From Clostridia bacterium (GTDB lineage: Bacteria > Bacillota > Clostridia > TANB77 > UBA1234): DNA of 64,000 bases. The stretch is from NCBI GenBank assembly GCA_017469545.1, contig JAFUGE010000005.1, positions 62,001 to 126,000 of the forward strand, in the 5' to 3' direction. Positions 51,869 to 60,786 of the stretch are shown piece after piece. A program made the translations under genes and the position numbers. The notes beneath the pieces were generated by a model. It did not search any database and was not told the DNA's origin. It worked only from the letters and a program-made list of their open reading frames with translations. Numbering within the stretch: the first letter of the stretch is position 1; each line of letters opens with the position of its first letter.

Positions 51869-54163
51869 ATGGATAATCGATTTGAACTTCTAGCCCCAGC
51901 AGGCAGCTATGAGGCCTTTTTGGCTGCTGTGGAAAATGGGGCTGATGCGGTGTACATGGGAGGCAAGCTCTTTAATGCGAGGGCGAATGCTTCTAATTTT
52001 GATTTAGAAGAGCTTAGCAAAATTGTGCAGTACGCGCACCTTAGAAATGTAAAAATATATATTACTTTGAATACGCTTTTAAATGACCAAGAAATGAAAG
52101 AGGCGCTAGATTTTGCGTATAGCATTTACGAGATTGGCGTAGATGCTGTGATTGTGCAAGATTTAGGGCTTGCCAGTGTGCTTCATAAACATATTCCTAA
52201 TTTAGCACTTCACGCAAGTACGCAAATGACGGTTTATGATTTAGAGGGTGTAAACGAGCTGGAAAAGCTAGGATTCACAAGGGTTGTGCTAGCAAGAGAA
52301 TTGTCAATGGAAGAAATCAAATACATTTGTGAAAATACAAAATTGGAAATAGAAGTGTTTGTGCATGGGGCTCTTTGCGTTTGCTATTCGGGCGAGTGCC
52401 TTATGAGCAGTATGATTGGAGACAGGAGTGGCAATCGCGGGAAGTGTGCGCAGCCATGCAGAATGCCATACCATTTATTAGAAGACGGCAAAGAAGTGGG
52501 AGATGGCTATTTGCTAAGCCCGAAGGATTTGTCTTCGATTGACTTGTTAAAGAATTTTCCAAACGTTACTTCCTTAAAAATAGAAGGACGCATGAAGTCG
52601 CCAGAATATGTGGCAACCGTTGTTTCCAACTATCGAAAGTATTTGGATAACGGATATGCACTTAGTGAAGACAAGGAAGATTTGAAGCAAATCTTTAATC
52701 GTGGTGGTTTTACCACAGCCTATTTAGAAGAGAAGCAAGGCGCCGATATGATGTGCTACGAGAAACCTAAGAACTGGGGAGTATATGTTGGTAAGGTAAC
52801 GAACTATGACGGCAGAAAGTTTATTACATTAGATCATGTTTCGAATCTACATATTGGTGATGGGATAGAAGTTTGGAACGGAAAAAATGAAAGTCCTTCT
52901 ACGATTATCAGCGAAATCAGTGGCAATAAAGTGGGCAGAATTTCGGGCAAAATCAACATAGGCGACAAGGTTTATAAAACTTCTGACAAGCGATTAAATC
53001 AATCGGCGCGTGAGAGTTTTTCTAGAGGTTTTGTGAAGAAAGCAGATGTAAAAGTTCATGTAGAAGTCAAAGAAAACAGACCGGTAAAAATGAAGATAGA
53101 AGACATGGAATATGTGTCAGAAATCATTCCACAAGTGGCGCAAAAGCAGCCTTTGACAAGGGAAACGCTTTGCACACAATTAGGAAAAACAGGCAATACC
53201 CCATTTAGAATCAAAGAACTTACCGCCGAGATGGACAACAATTTATTTTTAACGATTGGCGAAATCAATGAAATCAGAAGAGAAGCTTTTGCCAAATGGG
53301 AAGAAACGCTGCTTGCCAAAATCCCAAGAACCATTGCAAGACAAAGGCTTGAAGTTCCTCAAAATAGGGAGATTGGAGCAAAGAAAGTTTCACTATATAT
53401 TTTGAATTTAAGAAGAGAGCATTTACAAATCAAATTAAATGAAGTAGATAGAGTTTATTTTTCATTCAAAGATGCACTAAAAAATACCTCGCTCATAGAA
53501 GAGTTTCAGTGCGAGAAATACATTGTATTTCCAATTGTGACAAAGGCCAATTATGACAGATTAATTCGAAAAAATATCGTCAATTTAGCGAAGATGGTAG
53601 ACGGTTTTGTCATATCTAATCTTGGCCAACTTGCTTATTTGAAAGACATTAAAACGAAAAAGATTGCAAATGAAACACTCAATATTTTCAATTCTTATAC
53701 GGCGCAAATGCTTGAAAGATTGGGCTTTGACGAGATAACATTATCGCCAGAATTAACGAGAGAACAAATCAATGGAATCAAGTCTTGCTTGCCATGCGAG
53801 TACAAAGTATATGGTAGGCAGCGTGTTATGACTTCCGAGTATTGCCCGGTAGGTAGCGTTGCGGGCGGCTTTTCCGCTTCGCAGAAATGTTCAATGCCAT
53901 GCTTGAATGGAAAGAGATATGTGCTAAAAGATAGGGTGGAAGCGGAGTTCCCGTTATCTCCTGATAATGTGGATTGCCAGTGCGAAATATACAATAGCAA
54001 GATCACTTCCGTTGCCTCAAGGGATTTGAAGGTTGATAGCATCCGAATTGATGTGCAAGGCGAGGAGCCTTCTAAAATTAATAACATCATTTCGATTCAT
54101 AAAATGGGAGAAAAACTTTCGGGAAATCAATATACGAATGGACATATAGCAAGGCCTGTATAG
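51869..54163 (+). CDS. U32 family peptidase-like protein (RlhA/TrhP-type RNA hydroxylation)
   Basis: 764 residues from ATG 51869 (GAAAGG upstream). N-terminal U32 core: LLAPAGSYEAFLAAVENGAD, DAVIVQDLGLASVLHKHIPN, HGALCVCYSGECLMSSMIG and GNRGKCAQPCRMPY. The middle and C-terminal DUF3656-type region ends with a second Cys set (EYCPVGSV, QKCSMPCLNGKRY, DCQCEIYNS). In E. coli the related RlhA hydroxylates 23S rRNA, and TrhP-type paralogues act on tRNA; protease activity is doubtful. Cysteines probably bind an iron-sulfur cluster. Confidence 0.88.
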   Translation: MDNRFELLAPAGSYEAFLAAVENGADAVYMGGKLFNARANASNFDLEELSKIVQYAHLRNVKIYITLNTLLNDQEMKEALDFAYSIYEIGVDAVIVQDLGLASVLHKHIPNLALHASTQMTVYDLEGVNELEKLGFTRVVLARELSMEEIKYICENTKLEIEVFVHGALCVCYSGECLMSSMIGDRSGNRGKCAQPCRMPYHLLEDGKEVGDGYLLSPKDLSSIDLLKNFPNVTSLKIEGRMKSPEYVATVVSNYRKYLDNGYALSEDKEDLKQIFNRGGFTTAYLEEKQGADMMCYEKPKNWGVYVGKVTNYDGRKFITLDHVSNLHIGDGIEVWNGKNESPSTIISEISGNKVGRISGKINIGDKVYKTSDKRLNQSARESFSRGFVKKADVKVHVEVKENRPVKMKIEDMEYVSEIIPQVAQKQPLTRETLCTQLGKTGNTPFRIKELTAEMDNNLFLTIGEINEIRREAFAKWEETLLAKIPRTIARQRLEVPQNREIGAKKVSLYILNLRREHLQIKLNEVDRVYFSFKDALKNTSLIEEFQCEKYIVFPIVTKANYDRLIRKNIVNLAKMVDGFVISNLGQLAYLKDIKTKKIANETLNIFNSYTAQMLERLGFDEITLSPELTREQINGIKSCLPCEYKVYGRQRVMTSEYCPVGSVAGGFSASQKCSMPCLNGKRYVLKDRVEAEFPLSPDNVDCQCEIYNSKITSVASRDLKVDSIRIDVQGEEPSKINNIISIHKMGEKLSGNQYTNGHIARPV

Positions 54164-54179
54164 TAAAATACAGGCCTTT
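54151..54179. terminator. Bidirectional terminator
   Basis: AAGGCCTGTA, loop TAGTAAAA, TACAGGCCTT; overlaps the end of the U32 gene and lies between it and the convergent XRE gene. Confidence 0.8.
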
Positions 54180-54188
54180 GATAGTCGA

Positions 54189-54428
54189 TTATAATTCAAG
54201 ATCAATATCCTTGAAAGAGTCGTCGTCAAAGAAATCCACGATAGAAATTTCTAATCCAGCGCAAATTCTAATAATTGTAAGTAGTTTGACATCTTTCGTA
54301 TATTTGTTTACAATATTATTCAAAGTTGATTGCGTTAGCATAGATTGATTGGCTAATTTATTAATCGAAATATTTCTTTCATTGCAATAATGCAATATTC
54401 TTTGAATAACAGCGTCATTAACCTTCAT
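54189..54428 (-). CDS. Small XRE-family helix-turn-helix regulator
   Basis: 79 residues from ATG 54428 (AAGAGGTG upstream). The HTH reads NISINKLANQSMLTQSTLNNIVNKYTKDVKLLTIIRICAGL, followed by an acidic tail (DFFDDDSFKDIDLEL). A single-domain Cro/C1-type repressor. No adjacent minus-strand partner, so the target is unknown. Confidence 0.85.
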   Translation of the reverse strand: MKVNDAVIQRILHYCNERNISINKLANQSMLTQSTLNNIVNKYTKDVKLLTIIRICAGLEISIVDFFDDDSFKDIDLEL

Positions 54429-54521
54429 ACTTAAACACCTCTTATTCAACAGATTTTGTCTGCTAGAAAAATTATAACAAGGAATAGGAGCGAGCTATTA
54501 ACCTCGGATAATTGACTTTTT

Positions 54522-54550
54522 ACGATAATTAAGGTATAATGCACTAGAAA
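54522..54550 (+). promoter_or_regulatory. Near-consensus promoter
   Basis: TTGACT (54522-54527), 17 bases, TATAAT (54545-54550). It ends 11 bases before the next ATG, so the leader would be very short. Confidence 0.85.
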
Positions 54551-54561
54551 GGGTGAAAAGA

Positions 54562-54966
54562 ATGGAAATAACAGAAGAATTACTTGACTTTTTGTGTTTA
54601 TCGCAAGGGCTGATTCGTGCCAATTTATTAATCACGGACATGGAGAAAAGCATTATCGAAATTCGTAGGGACGGGACAATCGATTATTCCGCTAGAAAAA
54701 TTAGTGAGGAATTAAAAAATCTTGATTTGCCTGTTAGTACGATTAAAAACAAAGGTTCATTAGTGCAACCGTTTGGAGAGCCAATTCCAATGCGAACAGA
54801 GCTAATGGCGCCGATTTGCCATCAGGGAGAGCAAATTGGATTTTTAATCTATCACATGAACAGAAGCGAATTTTTCTACAAGGAAACGGAATTTGCAGAC
54901 ACAGCAAAGTATTTCATTGAAAGATTTATTAATAGACAAAAGGGAATCGAAAAAGTGAACCCATAA
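54562..54966 (+). CDS. Unknown small protein, GAF-like fold suspected
   Basis: 134 residues from ATG 54562 (GGGTG upstream). Soluble, with alternating strands: ANLLITDMEKSIIEIRRDG, STIKNKGSLVQPFGEPIPM, TELMAPICHQGEQIGFLIYH and a C-terminal helix ETEFADTAKYFIERFI. The pattern (PI..GE.IGFLI... then a helix) is GAF-like, as in the C-terminal domain of SpoVT, but I cannot assign a family. Monocistronic, with a strong own promoter. Confidence 0.6.
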   Translation: MEITEELLDFLCLSQGLIRANLLITDMEKSIIEIRRDGTIDYSARKISEELKNLDLPVSTIKNKGSLVQPFGEPIPMRTELMAPICHQGEQIGFLIYHMNRSEFFYKETEFADTAKYFIERFINRQKGIEKVNP

Positions 54967-54984
54967 AATGTGAACCAATAAAAT

Positions 54985-55095
54985 GTAGGGGCAGCGTAAT
55001 ACGCTGCCCGTTATGCTGCCCGTTATGCTGCCCGTTATGCTGCCCGTTTCGCTGCCCGTTTCGCTGCCCGTTTCGCTGCCCGTATTGCTGCCCGT
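54985..55095 (+). repeat. Family A repeat expanded into a tandem array of its right arm
   Basis: A full family A unit is followed by seven more 12-base GCTGCCCGTTAT / GCTGCCCGTTTC / GCTGCCCGTATT units and ends in a T-run. It separates the convergent GAF-like and SLH genes. Confidence 0.92.
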
Positions 55096-55111
55096 TTTTC
55101 TAGGCATTTCC

Positions 55112-56434
55112 CTATTTTACATCGGTCACAGGTGTACCAGCGTCTAAGGCATCTTTCTCTAGTTGCTTAATTAGTTTGTAACACATCTCAGCTGCTTGGC
55201 CACGCGTAATGATACTATTTGGATCAAATTCGTTTCCAGAGCCCTGGATAATCTTGTATGCTGTTAAGTTCTTAACGGCTTGCAATCCCCATTCAGGAAT
55301 ACTTTTAATATCAGAGTAAGTTAAGTCATTCGTAGAGTTTGCTGGCTTTAACACATTATTAATCATAACAACGGCTTCTGTACGAGTAAGTGGTGCATAA
55401 GCATTTAGATAAATGCTATTTCCCTCGGCAGAACCCTTGATAATTCCCTTAGCATAAGCTAGTTTTGCGGCTTCAATTAACCAGTCAGGCGTTGTATCGC
55501 TGTCTGCAAAAGTTACCTTTGGTATCTCGATTTCCGCGTCCTCGTTGCTTTCTGTGATGGCAAGTAAGAATAAGATAAATTCGCTACGAGTCATTTCTCT
55601 ATCAGGATAGAAGTAAAATCTGCTGCCAATTTCTTCGCCGACGATTAAGCCTCTCGAAGCAAGTTGTGAAGCAGAATAGTTAGCCCAGTGATTTTGCATA
55701 TCGATGTAGGTAAATGGGATAACGTCTTCCTTAGGCTTTTCAATTGTTAGAGTAACAGTAGCAACATTTGATTCCAATTCGCCTTTTGTTACTTTAAAAG
55801 TGAAAGAGTCGTTTCCTACATAGTCTAGTTTTGGTGTATAAGTGAAGCTAGCTGATGTTTCGTCTGCGTGCGTTACAGTTCCGTTTGTAGGTTCTGAAAC
55901 GATAACGTATTTTAATTCTGTTTCGCCTTCAATACCAGGTAAGTTGGTTGTTAAAATAGAATTTTTCTCTAAAGTAAATGTTGCATCTTTCACCACAAGA
56001 GTCTCAGGCTCCTCAGGTTCTTCAGGCTCTGCAGGAGTAGTAGCTTCCGATATTGTTAAAGTAATCGTAGCAACGTTTGATTCTGCTTCACCTTTTGTTA
56101 CTTTAAAAGTAAAGGAATCATTTCCGACATAATCGGTGTCTGGCGTATAAGAGAAAGCTCTAGAACTGCTATCTGTATACGTTAAAGTACCTTTTTCAGG
56201 TTGTGTCACAATACGGTACGTTAAATCGGTTTCGCCTTCTATTGTAGGCAAATTACCAGTAAATGTGGCATTTTTTTCTAAGGTGAATGTCGCACCTTCT
56301 ACGGTAAGAGTTGTTGTTTCTCCCCCAGTAGTTTCTCCAGTTGTACCGCCGTTTTCGCCCTCAGTAGCGAATACGCTTAAGCTGGAGAATATCAAAACAA
56401 ATAACATTGCAAATATCAAAAATCTTTTATTCAT
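55112..56434 (-). CDS. Secreted S-layer homology (SLH) protein with two Ig/cadherin-like repeats
   Basis: 440 residues. Signal peptide (1-23, ending SLSVFA), a Thr/Gly-rich linker, two about 95-residue repeats (TFTLEKNATFTGNLPTIEGE and TFTLEKNSILTTNLPGIEGE; both with YVGNDSFTFKVTKGE.ESNVA) of the tandem-95/Bacterial-cadherin type, a Pro-Glu linker between them, and three SLH motifs (IDMQNHWANYSASQLASRGL, FADSDTTPDWLIEAAKLAYA, YSDIKSIPEWGLQAVKNLTA) that bind pyruvylated wall polymer. It is one of few genes here opposed to replication. GGAGG precedes the ATG. Confidence 0.9.
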   Translation of the reverse strand: MNKRFLIFAMLFVLIFSSLSVFATEGENGGTTGETTGGETTTLTVEGATFTLEKNATFTGNLPTIEGETDLTYRIVTQPEKGTLTYTDSSSRAFSYTPDTDYVGNDSFTFKVTKGEAESNVATITLTISEATTPAEPEEPEEPETLVVKDATFTLEKNSILTTNLPGIEGETELKYVIVSEPTNGTVTHADETSASFTYTPKLDYVGNDSFTFKVTKGELESNVATVTLTIEKPKEDVIPFTYIDMQNHWANYSASQLASRGLIVGEEIGSRFYFYPDREMTRSEFILFLLAITESNEDAEIEIPKVTFADSDTTPDWLIEAAKLAYAKGIIKGSAEGNSIYLNAYAPLTRTEAVVMINNVLKPANSTNDLTYSDIKSIPEWGLQAVKNLTAYKIIQGSGNEFDPNSIITRGQAAEMCYKLIKQLEKDALDAGTPVTDVK

Positions 56435-56621
56435 ATGATTACCTCCAAAAAATATTTATCATAAAAATGACTTAATCCTATTTTTTGCGCGAAGTGATAA
56501 AATATGCGGGCATTAAATTGGCACGCAAGGAAAAATTTTGAAAAAAGTGTGAATATCCGGTGGGACAAAACATATAATTTATGGAAGGGACAACGTTTTA
56601 GCGTAATAAAAATCAAAAAAT

Positions 56622-56650
56622 TTGACAAATTTCGATATTTGTTGTACACT
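56622..56650 (+). promoter_or_regulatory. Promoter of the 3D-domain protein gene
   Basis: TTGACA (56622-56627), 17 bases, TACACT (56645-56650), 33 bases before the ATG. Confidence 0.8.
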
Positions 56651-56683
56651 AAATGAGCTGCGCTAAATTAATGGAGGGATAAA

Positions 56684-57460
56684 ATGCAAAAAAGTACAGA
56701 AATGACACTTTACAAAAGAGGAAAAGGGCTTATAGCGCAATCGTTATTACTTGCCTTTGTAATTATGATTAGCTGCACCATTGGAATTGTTATTTCAAAA
56801 CAGGAAGCAGAAAAAGAAGAACAAAAAGCACAAATGCAAATGGTATTAAAAGAGCATTTAAATAAAGTAGAACTACAAAAAATGACAGAGCAGTACAAAG
56901 AATTAAAAGCAGAAATGGAACAAGCAATCGCCGATGCGGCATTGGTAAAAAAGAATGTGACGCCGACAAGCGTTAGCTACACTTCGAGAGGAACAAGAGT
57001 AGACAGAACAGCGGTAACGACGCAGGATGTAAAAGAAGTAGAGACGGCAAAACCGTCGATTGGAGTTTTAGAAGAAGAGGCAGCGGAAACCGTTGCGCCT
57101 ACAAGTTCTGGAGCGCCAACAGAGTATAAACAAGTGATAGAAATGAAAGCGACGGCATACTGTTTGTGCACGAAATGCTGTGGGAAGAGTCCAAGCAGTC
57201 CTAATTATGGTGTTACCAGTTCGGGATTAAAAATCGTTCCTGGCACAGGAATGAAAGTAATCGCAGTAGACCCGAAAGTCATTCCACTTGGCAGCAAGGT
57301 TTATGTGGAAGGCTTAAATGGGGCCGCTGATTATGGCTATGCGGTAGCAGCAGACACAGGCAGTGCTATCAAAAATAACAAAATAGACGTATACATGGAT
57401 ACGCATTCAGCCGCATTAAATTGGGGAAGAAAAAGCGTGAAAGTATATGTCGTTGAATAA
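56684..57460 (+). CDS. Exported 3D-domain protein (probable wall-lytic enzyme)
   Basis: 258 residues. N-terminal signal-anchor (about 15-37), a coiled-coil (EAEKEEQKAQMQMVLKEHLN...), a low-complexity linker, and a C-terminal 3D domain: EMKATAYCLCTKCCGK, VIAVDPKVIPLGSKVYVEGL, VAADTGSAIKNNKIDVYMDT with its three Asp. 3D domains share a double-psi barrel with MltA-type lytic transglycosylases and Rpf/YabE-like proteins. Four Cys in CLCTKCC are conserved in clostridial members. Confidence 0.86.
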   Translation: MQKSTEMTLYKRGKGLIAQSLLLAFVIMISCTIGIVISKQEAEKEEQKAQMQMVLKEHLNKVELQKMTEQYKELKAEMEQAIADAALVKKNVTPTSVSYTSRGTRVDRTAVTTQDVKEVETAKPSIGVLEEEAAETVAPTSSGAPTEYKQVIEMKATAYCLCTKCCGKSPSSPNYGVTSSGLKIVPGTGMKVIAVDPKVIPLGSKVYVEGLNGAADYGYAVAADTGSAIKNNKIDVYMDTHSAALNWGRKSVKVYVVE

Positions 57461-57465
57461 TTTGG

Positions 57466-57555
57466 TGTCCAAGGGGGGATGTCCAATGGGGACGGAGGAA
57501 AATGGATAAGAGTTCTTATCCATTTTCCTCCATCCCCATTGGACATCCCCCCTTT
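57466..57555. repeat. Family C large palindrome (copy 2)
   Basis: TGTCCAA.GGGGAcGGAGGAAAATGGATAAGA and its complement around GTTC, with additional outer AAGGGGGGATGTCC / GGACATCCCCCCTT arms. Directly follows the 3D gene. Confidence 0.9.
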
Positions 57556-57637
57556 CAACTAAAAATTTTTCCATTGCAATTCCATTGGTTTATTGTTATA
57601 CTGAATATGTAGAATTTTGTACAAAGGAGGAAGTTTT

Positions 57638-59185
57638 ATGGCGAAAGAAGTGGAAGGCGCAAATGGCTCTTTTCCAGCTTGTTTGGTTGACGAGAAGCTA
57701 GAAATTGAATACATAGGAATGCTGATTAATAACCCAAAAGGTATTGCAATGTTTTATTTCGAAAACAAGGAATGCTATTTTTCTACTCCTGGGCTTTTAA
57801 ATATTTATAAATTAATTGTGTTTAAAATCGGAGAAATGTACGCGCCAGAGTACATTAAGTCGACGTTTGCATTTCCAAAGGTAAATGACGAAACGGATAA
57901 GATTGTCGATATTTGTCAAAAATATGCGGCAAGCAAACCGGACGACAATTTGGCGGAAGTGTACAATAAATTAAAGAAATTATTTATGCTAAAAGGCGCA
58001 TACGATATTGCGGCGACAGAGGCGATTAAGAAAAAGGTCATTGGCATCAAAAATTACGAGCGCTATGAAGATATGACGATTGCGGAGATTCGAAGCAGGG
58101 TTGAAAACATCGGCCTTTTAAGTAGTTTAAATGAAGGTATTATTAACGAGAATGTAACAAGCTTTATGTTAGAGAGAAATAACAATCTAAAGTCGGGACT
58201 TAGAATGCCATTTCCTCTTATGACAAAAACGTTTAAAGGAATTAGAAAAGGCGAAACGATGTCTTTCTCAATGCCGTCTAACGCAGGTAAGAGTAGGTTT
58301 TTACTAAACCTTATTTGTCACTTGGCTTTTGTAGAACATAAAAAGATTTTGCTAATTTCCAACGAAATGACGGAAGATAAAATGAAGCTTTGTTTGATTA
58401 CGACCATTCTTAACAGCCCTGAAATTCAAAAGTTGCACGGGCAAAAATTGCATAAAAGAGAAGCGGAAATATTGGGATTAAAATTTAGAGTAGACGAAGA
58501 TAAAAAAGATCAGGTGGAGCTAGACGACGACGGGTTTATTTTAAAAAGAGAAGAAGAAACCGACGAGGAGTTTAATCAAAGGCTAGCAGAGGTTTCAGAG
58601 GAGTTTAACAAAACGGTAATCGCGACAAACTGGGTATCAGAGCAAATGCAAAATGCGATTTATTTTGTGTATATTTCTAACCACACGAATGACGAGCTTA
58701 GAAATGTAATTATGGACTATTTATATAAGGAATCCATCGAATATGCTTTTTACGATACGCTAAAAACGGATATTGAAAATATCGGTAATGGTGAAGAGTT
58801 AAAGAAAACGGCAACCGTGCTTTCTACAATGGCACAGAAGTATAAGATTTTCGTTGGTTCTACGTTGCAATTGCAGGAAAATGATACGCCACCACTTAGC
58901 ATGAATATTAATGATATTGCCACGAATAGGACGGTTAAGGAAGTATTAGATAATTTGTGCTTAATCAAGGAAGTCAATCGTTCTACGTATGATAAATATG
59001 AAATATCGGACGAAGAAGAGGGAGAAGATTACCACGATTTAGAAATGCCAGAGCTTTTAAACACGAAGTATTATGCTTGCGTTGTGGATAAAAACAGGGC
59101 TGGCTCAAAACCAAACTTATTATATAGAGTGAATCTGGACTATAATAGTTGGGAAGAAATGGGATATGTTAGGTACAAACAATAA
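57638..59185 (+). CDS. DnaB-like RecA-fold ATPase
   Basis: 515 residues from ATG 57638 (AAGGAGG upstream). The C-terminal part resembles replicative helicase DnaB: FPLMTKTFKGIRKGETMSFS, a P-loop MPSNAGKSRFLLNLICHLA, ILLISNEMTEDKM, and late VLSTMAQKYKIFVGSTLQLQ and VVDKNRAGSKP. The P-loop lacks the leading Gly, and an acidic insertion (EEETDEEFNQRLAEVSEEFN) separates the motifs. It is not the standard dnaB (no typical N-terminal domain), so perhaps a phage-type or accessory helicase. Flanked by family C palindromes on both sides. Confidence 0.7.
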   Translation: MAKEVEGANGSFPACLVDEKLEIEYIGMLINNPKGIAMFYFENKECYFSTPGLLNIYKLIVFKIGEMYAPEYIKSTFAFPKVNDETDKIVDICQKYAASKPDDNLAEVYNKLKKLFMLKGAYDIAATEAIKKKVIGIKNYERYEDMTIAEIRSRVENIGLLSSLNEGIINENVTSFMLERNNNLKSGLRMPFPLMTKTFKGIRKGETMSFSMPSNAGKSRFLLNLICHLAFVEHKKILLISNEMTEDKMKLCLITTILNSPEIQKLHGQKLHKREAEILGLKFRVDEDKKDQVELDDDGFILKREEETDEEFNQRLAEVSEEFNKTVIATNWVSEQMQNAIYFVYISNHTNDELRNVIMDYLYKESIEYAFYDTLKTDIENIGNGEELKKTATVLSTMAQKYKIFVGSTLQLQENDTPPLSMNINDIATNRTVKEVLDNLCLIKEVNRSTYDKYEISDEEEGEDYHDLEMPELLNTKYYACVVDKNRAGSKPNLLYRVNLDYNSWEEMGYVRYKQ

Positions 59186-59188
59186 AAA

Positions 59189-59254
59189 GTGTCCAAAGGG
59201 GACGGAGGAAAATGGATAAAAATTTATCCATTTTCCTCCGTCCCCTTTGGACAC
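59189..59254. repeat. Family C perfect 66-base palindrome (copy 3)
   Basis: Two perfect 32-base arms (GTGTCCAAAGGGGACGGAGG...) around a 2-base centre, immediately after the DnaB-like stop codon. Confidence 0.95.
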
Positions 59255-59351
59255 CTATAATAAAATTCACAAAACGTTCAAATTTTTCACATTTTTTGGT
59301 TACGAAAGGCAGTTATAATAATCAATAATAACACATGGGGGTGGAAAATAG

Positions 59352-60047
59352 ATGCAAGAAATTTTTGAGAGAGTGGAAAAAAAGTACATATTAACAAAAG
59401 CGCAAAAGGAACAGTTGATGCAACTAGTAAGTTCCCATTTGGTAGACGACGAGTATGGTCCGAGCACCGTTTGCAATATTTACTTTGATAATGAGAATAA
59501 CGATTTGATTAGAAATTCGCTTGATAAGCCGGCGTACAAGGAAAAAGTAAGACTTAGAAGTTATAATGTGCCAAACAAGGATACAACAACATTCTTGGAA
59601 ATCAAGAAAAAGTATGATGGCATTGTTTATAAAAGAAGAATTACGGAGACACTTGGGCATATTGAGGGCCACATTGAAAATGGGGAGAATTTGGAATGCA
59701 ACAAACAAATCCTAAATGAGATTGATTATTGCTTTGACTATTACAAACTAAATCCGGCGCTATTTTTGGCCTATGATAGAGTAGCCTACTATGACAGCCA
59801 AGACAAGAATTTTAGAATTACATTTGATACGAATATCGTTGCTAGAGATTATGATTTGGAATTGGAAAAAGGCGTTTACGGTGAAACGTATTGTGACGAC
59901 AACACTTACATTATGGAAGTAAAATGCAGTGGCGGCTTACCGTTTTGGTTTATCAGTGCACTAGAAGAAGTCAAAGCGTATCCAGCATCTTTTTCAAAAT
60001 ACGGTAAGGTGTATGCGGATAATTTTGAAAAAATATTAAATGTATAA
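59352..60047 (+). CDS. VTC-domain polyphosphate polymerase-like protein
   Basis: 231 residues. Triphosphate-tunnel fold signatures: ERVEKKYILTKAQKEQLM, TVCNIYFDNENNDLI, KVRLRSY, FLEIKKKYDGIVYKRR, RITFDTNI and IMEVKCSGGLPFWF. In eukaryotic VTC complexes this domain makes polyphosphate from ATP; the bacterial gene is usually paired with DUF4956, as here. GGGGGTGG precedes the ATG; TATAAT at 59314 may be its -10. Confidence 0.85.
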   Translation: MQEIFERVEKKYILTKAQKEQLMQLVSSHLVDDEYGPSTVCNIYFDNENNDLIRNSLDKPAYKEKVRLRSYNVPNKDTTTFLEIKKKYDGIVYKRRITETLGHIEGHIENGENLECNKQILNEIDYCFDYYKLNPALFLAYDRVAYYDSQDKNFRITFDTNIVARDYDLELEKGVYGETYCDDNTYIMEVKCSGGLPFWFISALEEVKAYPASFSKYGKVYADNFEKILNV

Positions 60048-60051
60048 AAAT

Positions 60052-60078
60052 GTAGGGGCAGCGTAGCACGCTGCCCGC
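60052..60078 (+). repeat. Family A palindromic repeat
   Basis: GTAGGGGCAGCGTAGCACGC then TGCCCGC in the VTC-DUF4956 spacer. Confidence 0.88.
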
Positions 60079-60101
60079 ATAAAAAATAGGAGGGAATTAA
60101 A

Positions 60102-60773
60102 ATGTTTGAAAGTATTTTTACAACAACTACAACAACAGGATTAACTTTTGGGAATGCAGCCATCTGCATTGTATCAGCATTAATTATGGGAGCGATTATC
60201 GCCATTGTTCATATGAAGACATCGAAGTACACGAAGAATTTTGTAATTTCGATTGCCGTTTTGCCGGCGCTAGTGGAGCTTGCGATTATGATGGTAAATG
60301 GTAACTTAGGCACGGCAGTTTCGATTATGGGTATTTTTGGACTAATTAGATTTAGAAGCATCGAGGGAAATTCCAAAGAAATTATCAGTGTGTTCTTTGC
60401 AATGGTGATTGGCCTTGCTGTAGGAATGGGCCACATCGCTTTTGCAGCAACGGTAACACTTGTAGTTTCTTTGATTATGCTAATTTATAACAAGATACCA
60501 GTTGGTTCAAAAGAAAATGAGAGAAACTTAAAAATTGTCATTCCAGAAAATTTAAACTACACCAATGTGTTTGACGAAATCTTCAGCGAATACACAGTGA
60601 AGAACGAGCTTCAAAAAGTGAAGACGACGAATATGGGAAGTATGTATGAATTAAGTTATGTGGTGGAAATGAAGAAAGACGCGGACGAGAAGAAATTCTT
60701 AGACGACCTGCGCGTAAGAAATGGCAACTTGAATATTATTATGTCGAAGAATTTGGACGACCAAGCATTGTAA
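60102..60773 (+). CDS. DUF4956 membrane protein
   Basis: 223 residues with four or five membrane helices in the first 125 residues (AICIVSALIMGAIIAIVHMK, FVISIAVLPALVELAIMMVN, GTAVSIMGIFGLIRFRSIEG, IISVFFAMVIGLAVGMGHIA) and a soluble C-terminal domain. The conserved GLIRFRS motif is typical. DUF4956 co-occurs with VTC-domain proteins and may form their membrane partner or polyphosphate channel; this is inference. Confidence 0.85.
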   Translation: MFESIFTTTTTTGLTFGNAAICIVSALIMGAIIAIVHMKTSKYTKNFVISIAVLPALVELAIMMVNGNLGTAVSIMGIFGLIRFRSIEGNSKEIISVFFAMVIGLAVGMGHIAFAATVTLVVSLIMLIYNKIPVGSKENERNLKIVIPENLNYTNVFDEIFSEYTVKNELQKVKTTNMGSMYELSYVVEMKKDADEKKFLDDLRVRNGNLNIIMSKNLDDQAL

Positions 60774-60786
60774 AGGAGGGGTTTAA

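Noticed and set aside
54844-55107. Minus-strand frame encoding a TGSETGSITGS repeat protein
   Set aside because: It is the translation of the family A tandem array read through flanking sequence, without a ribosome site.
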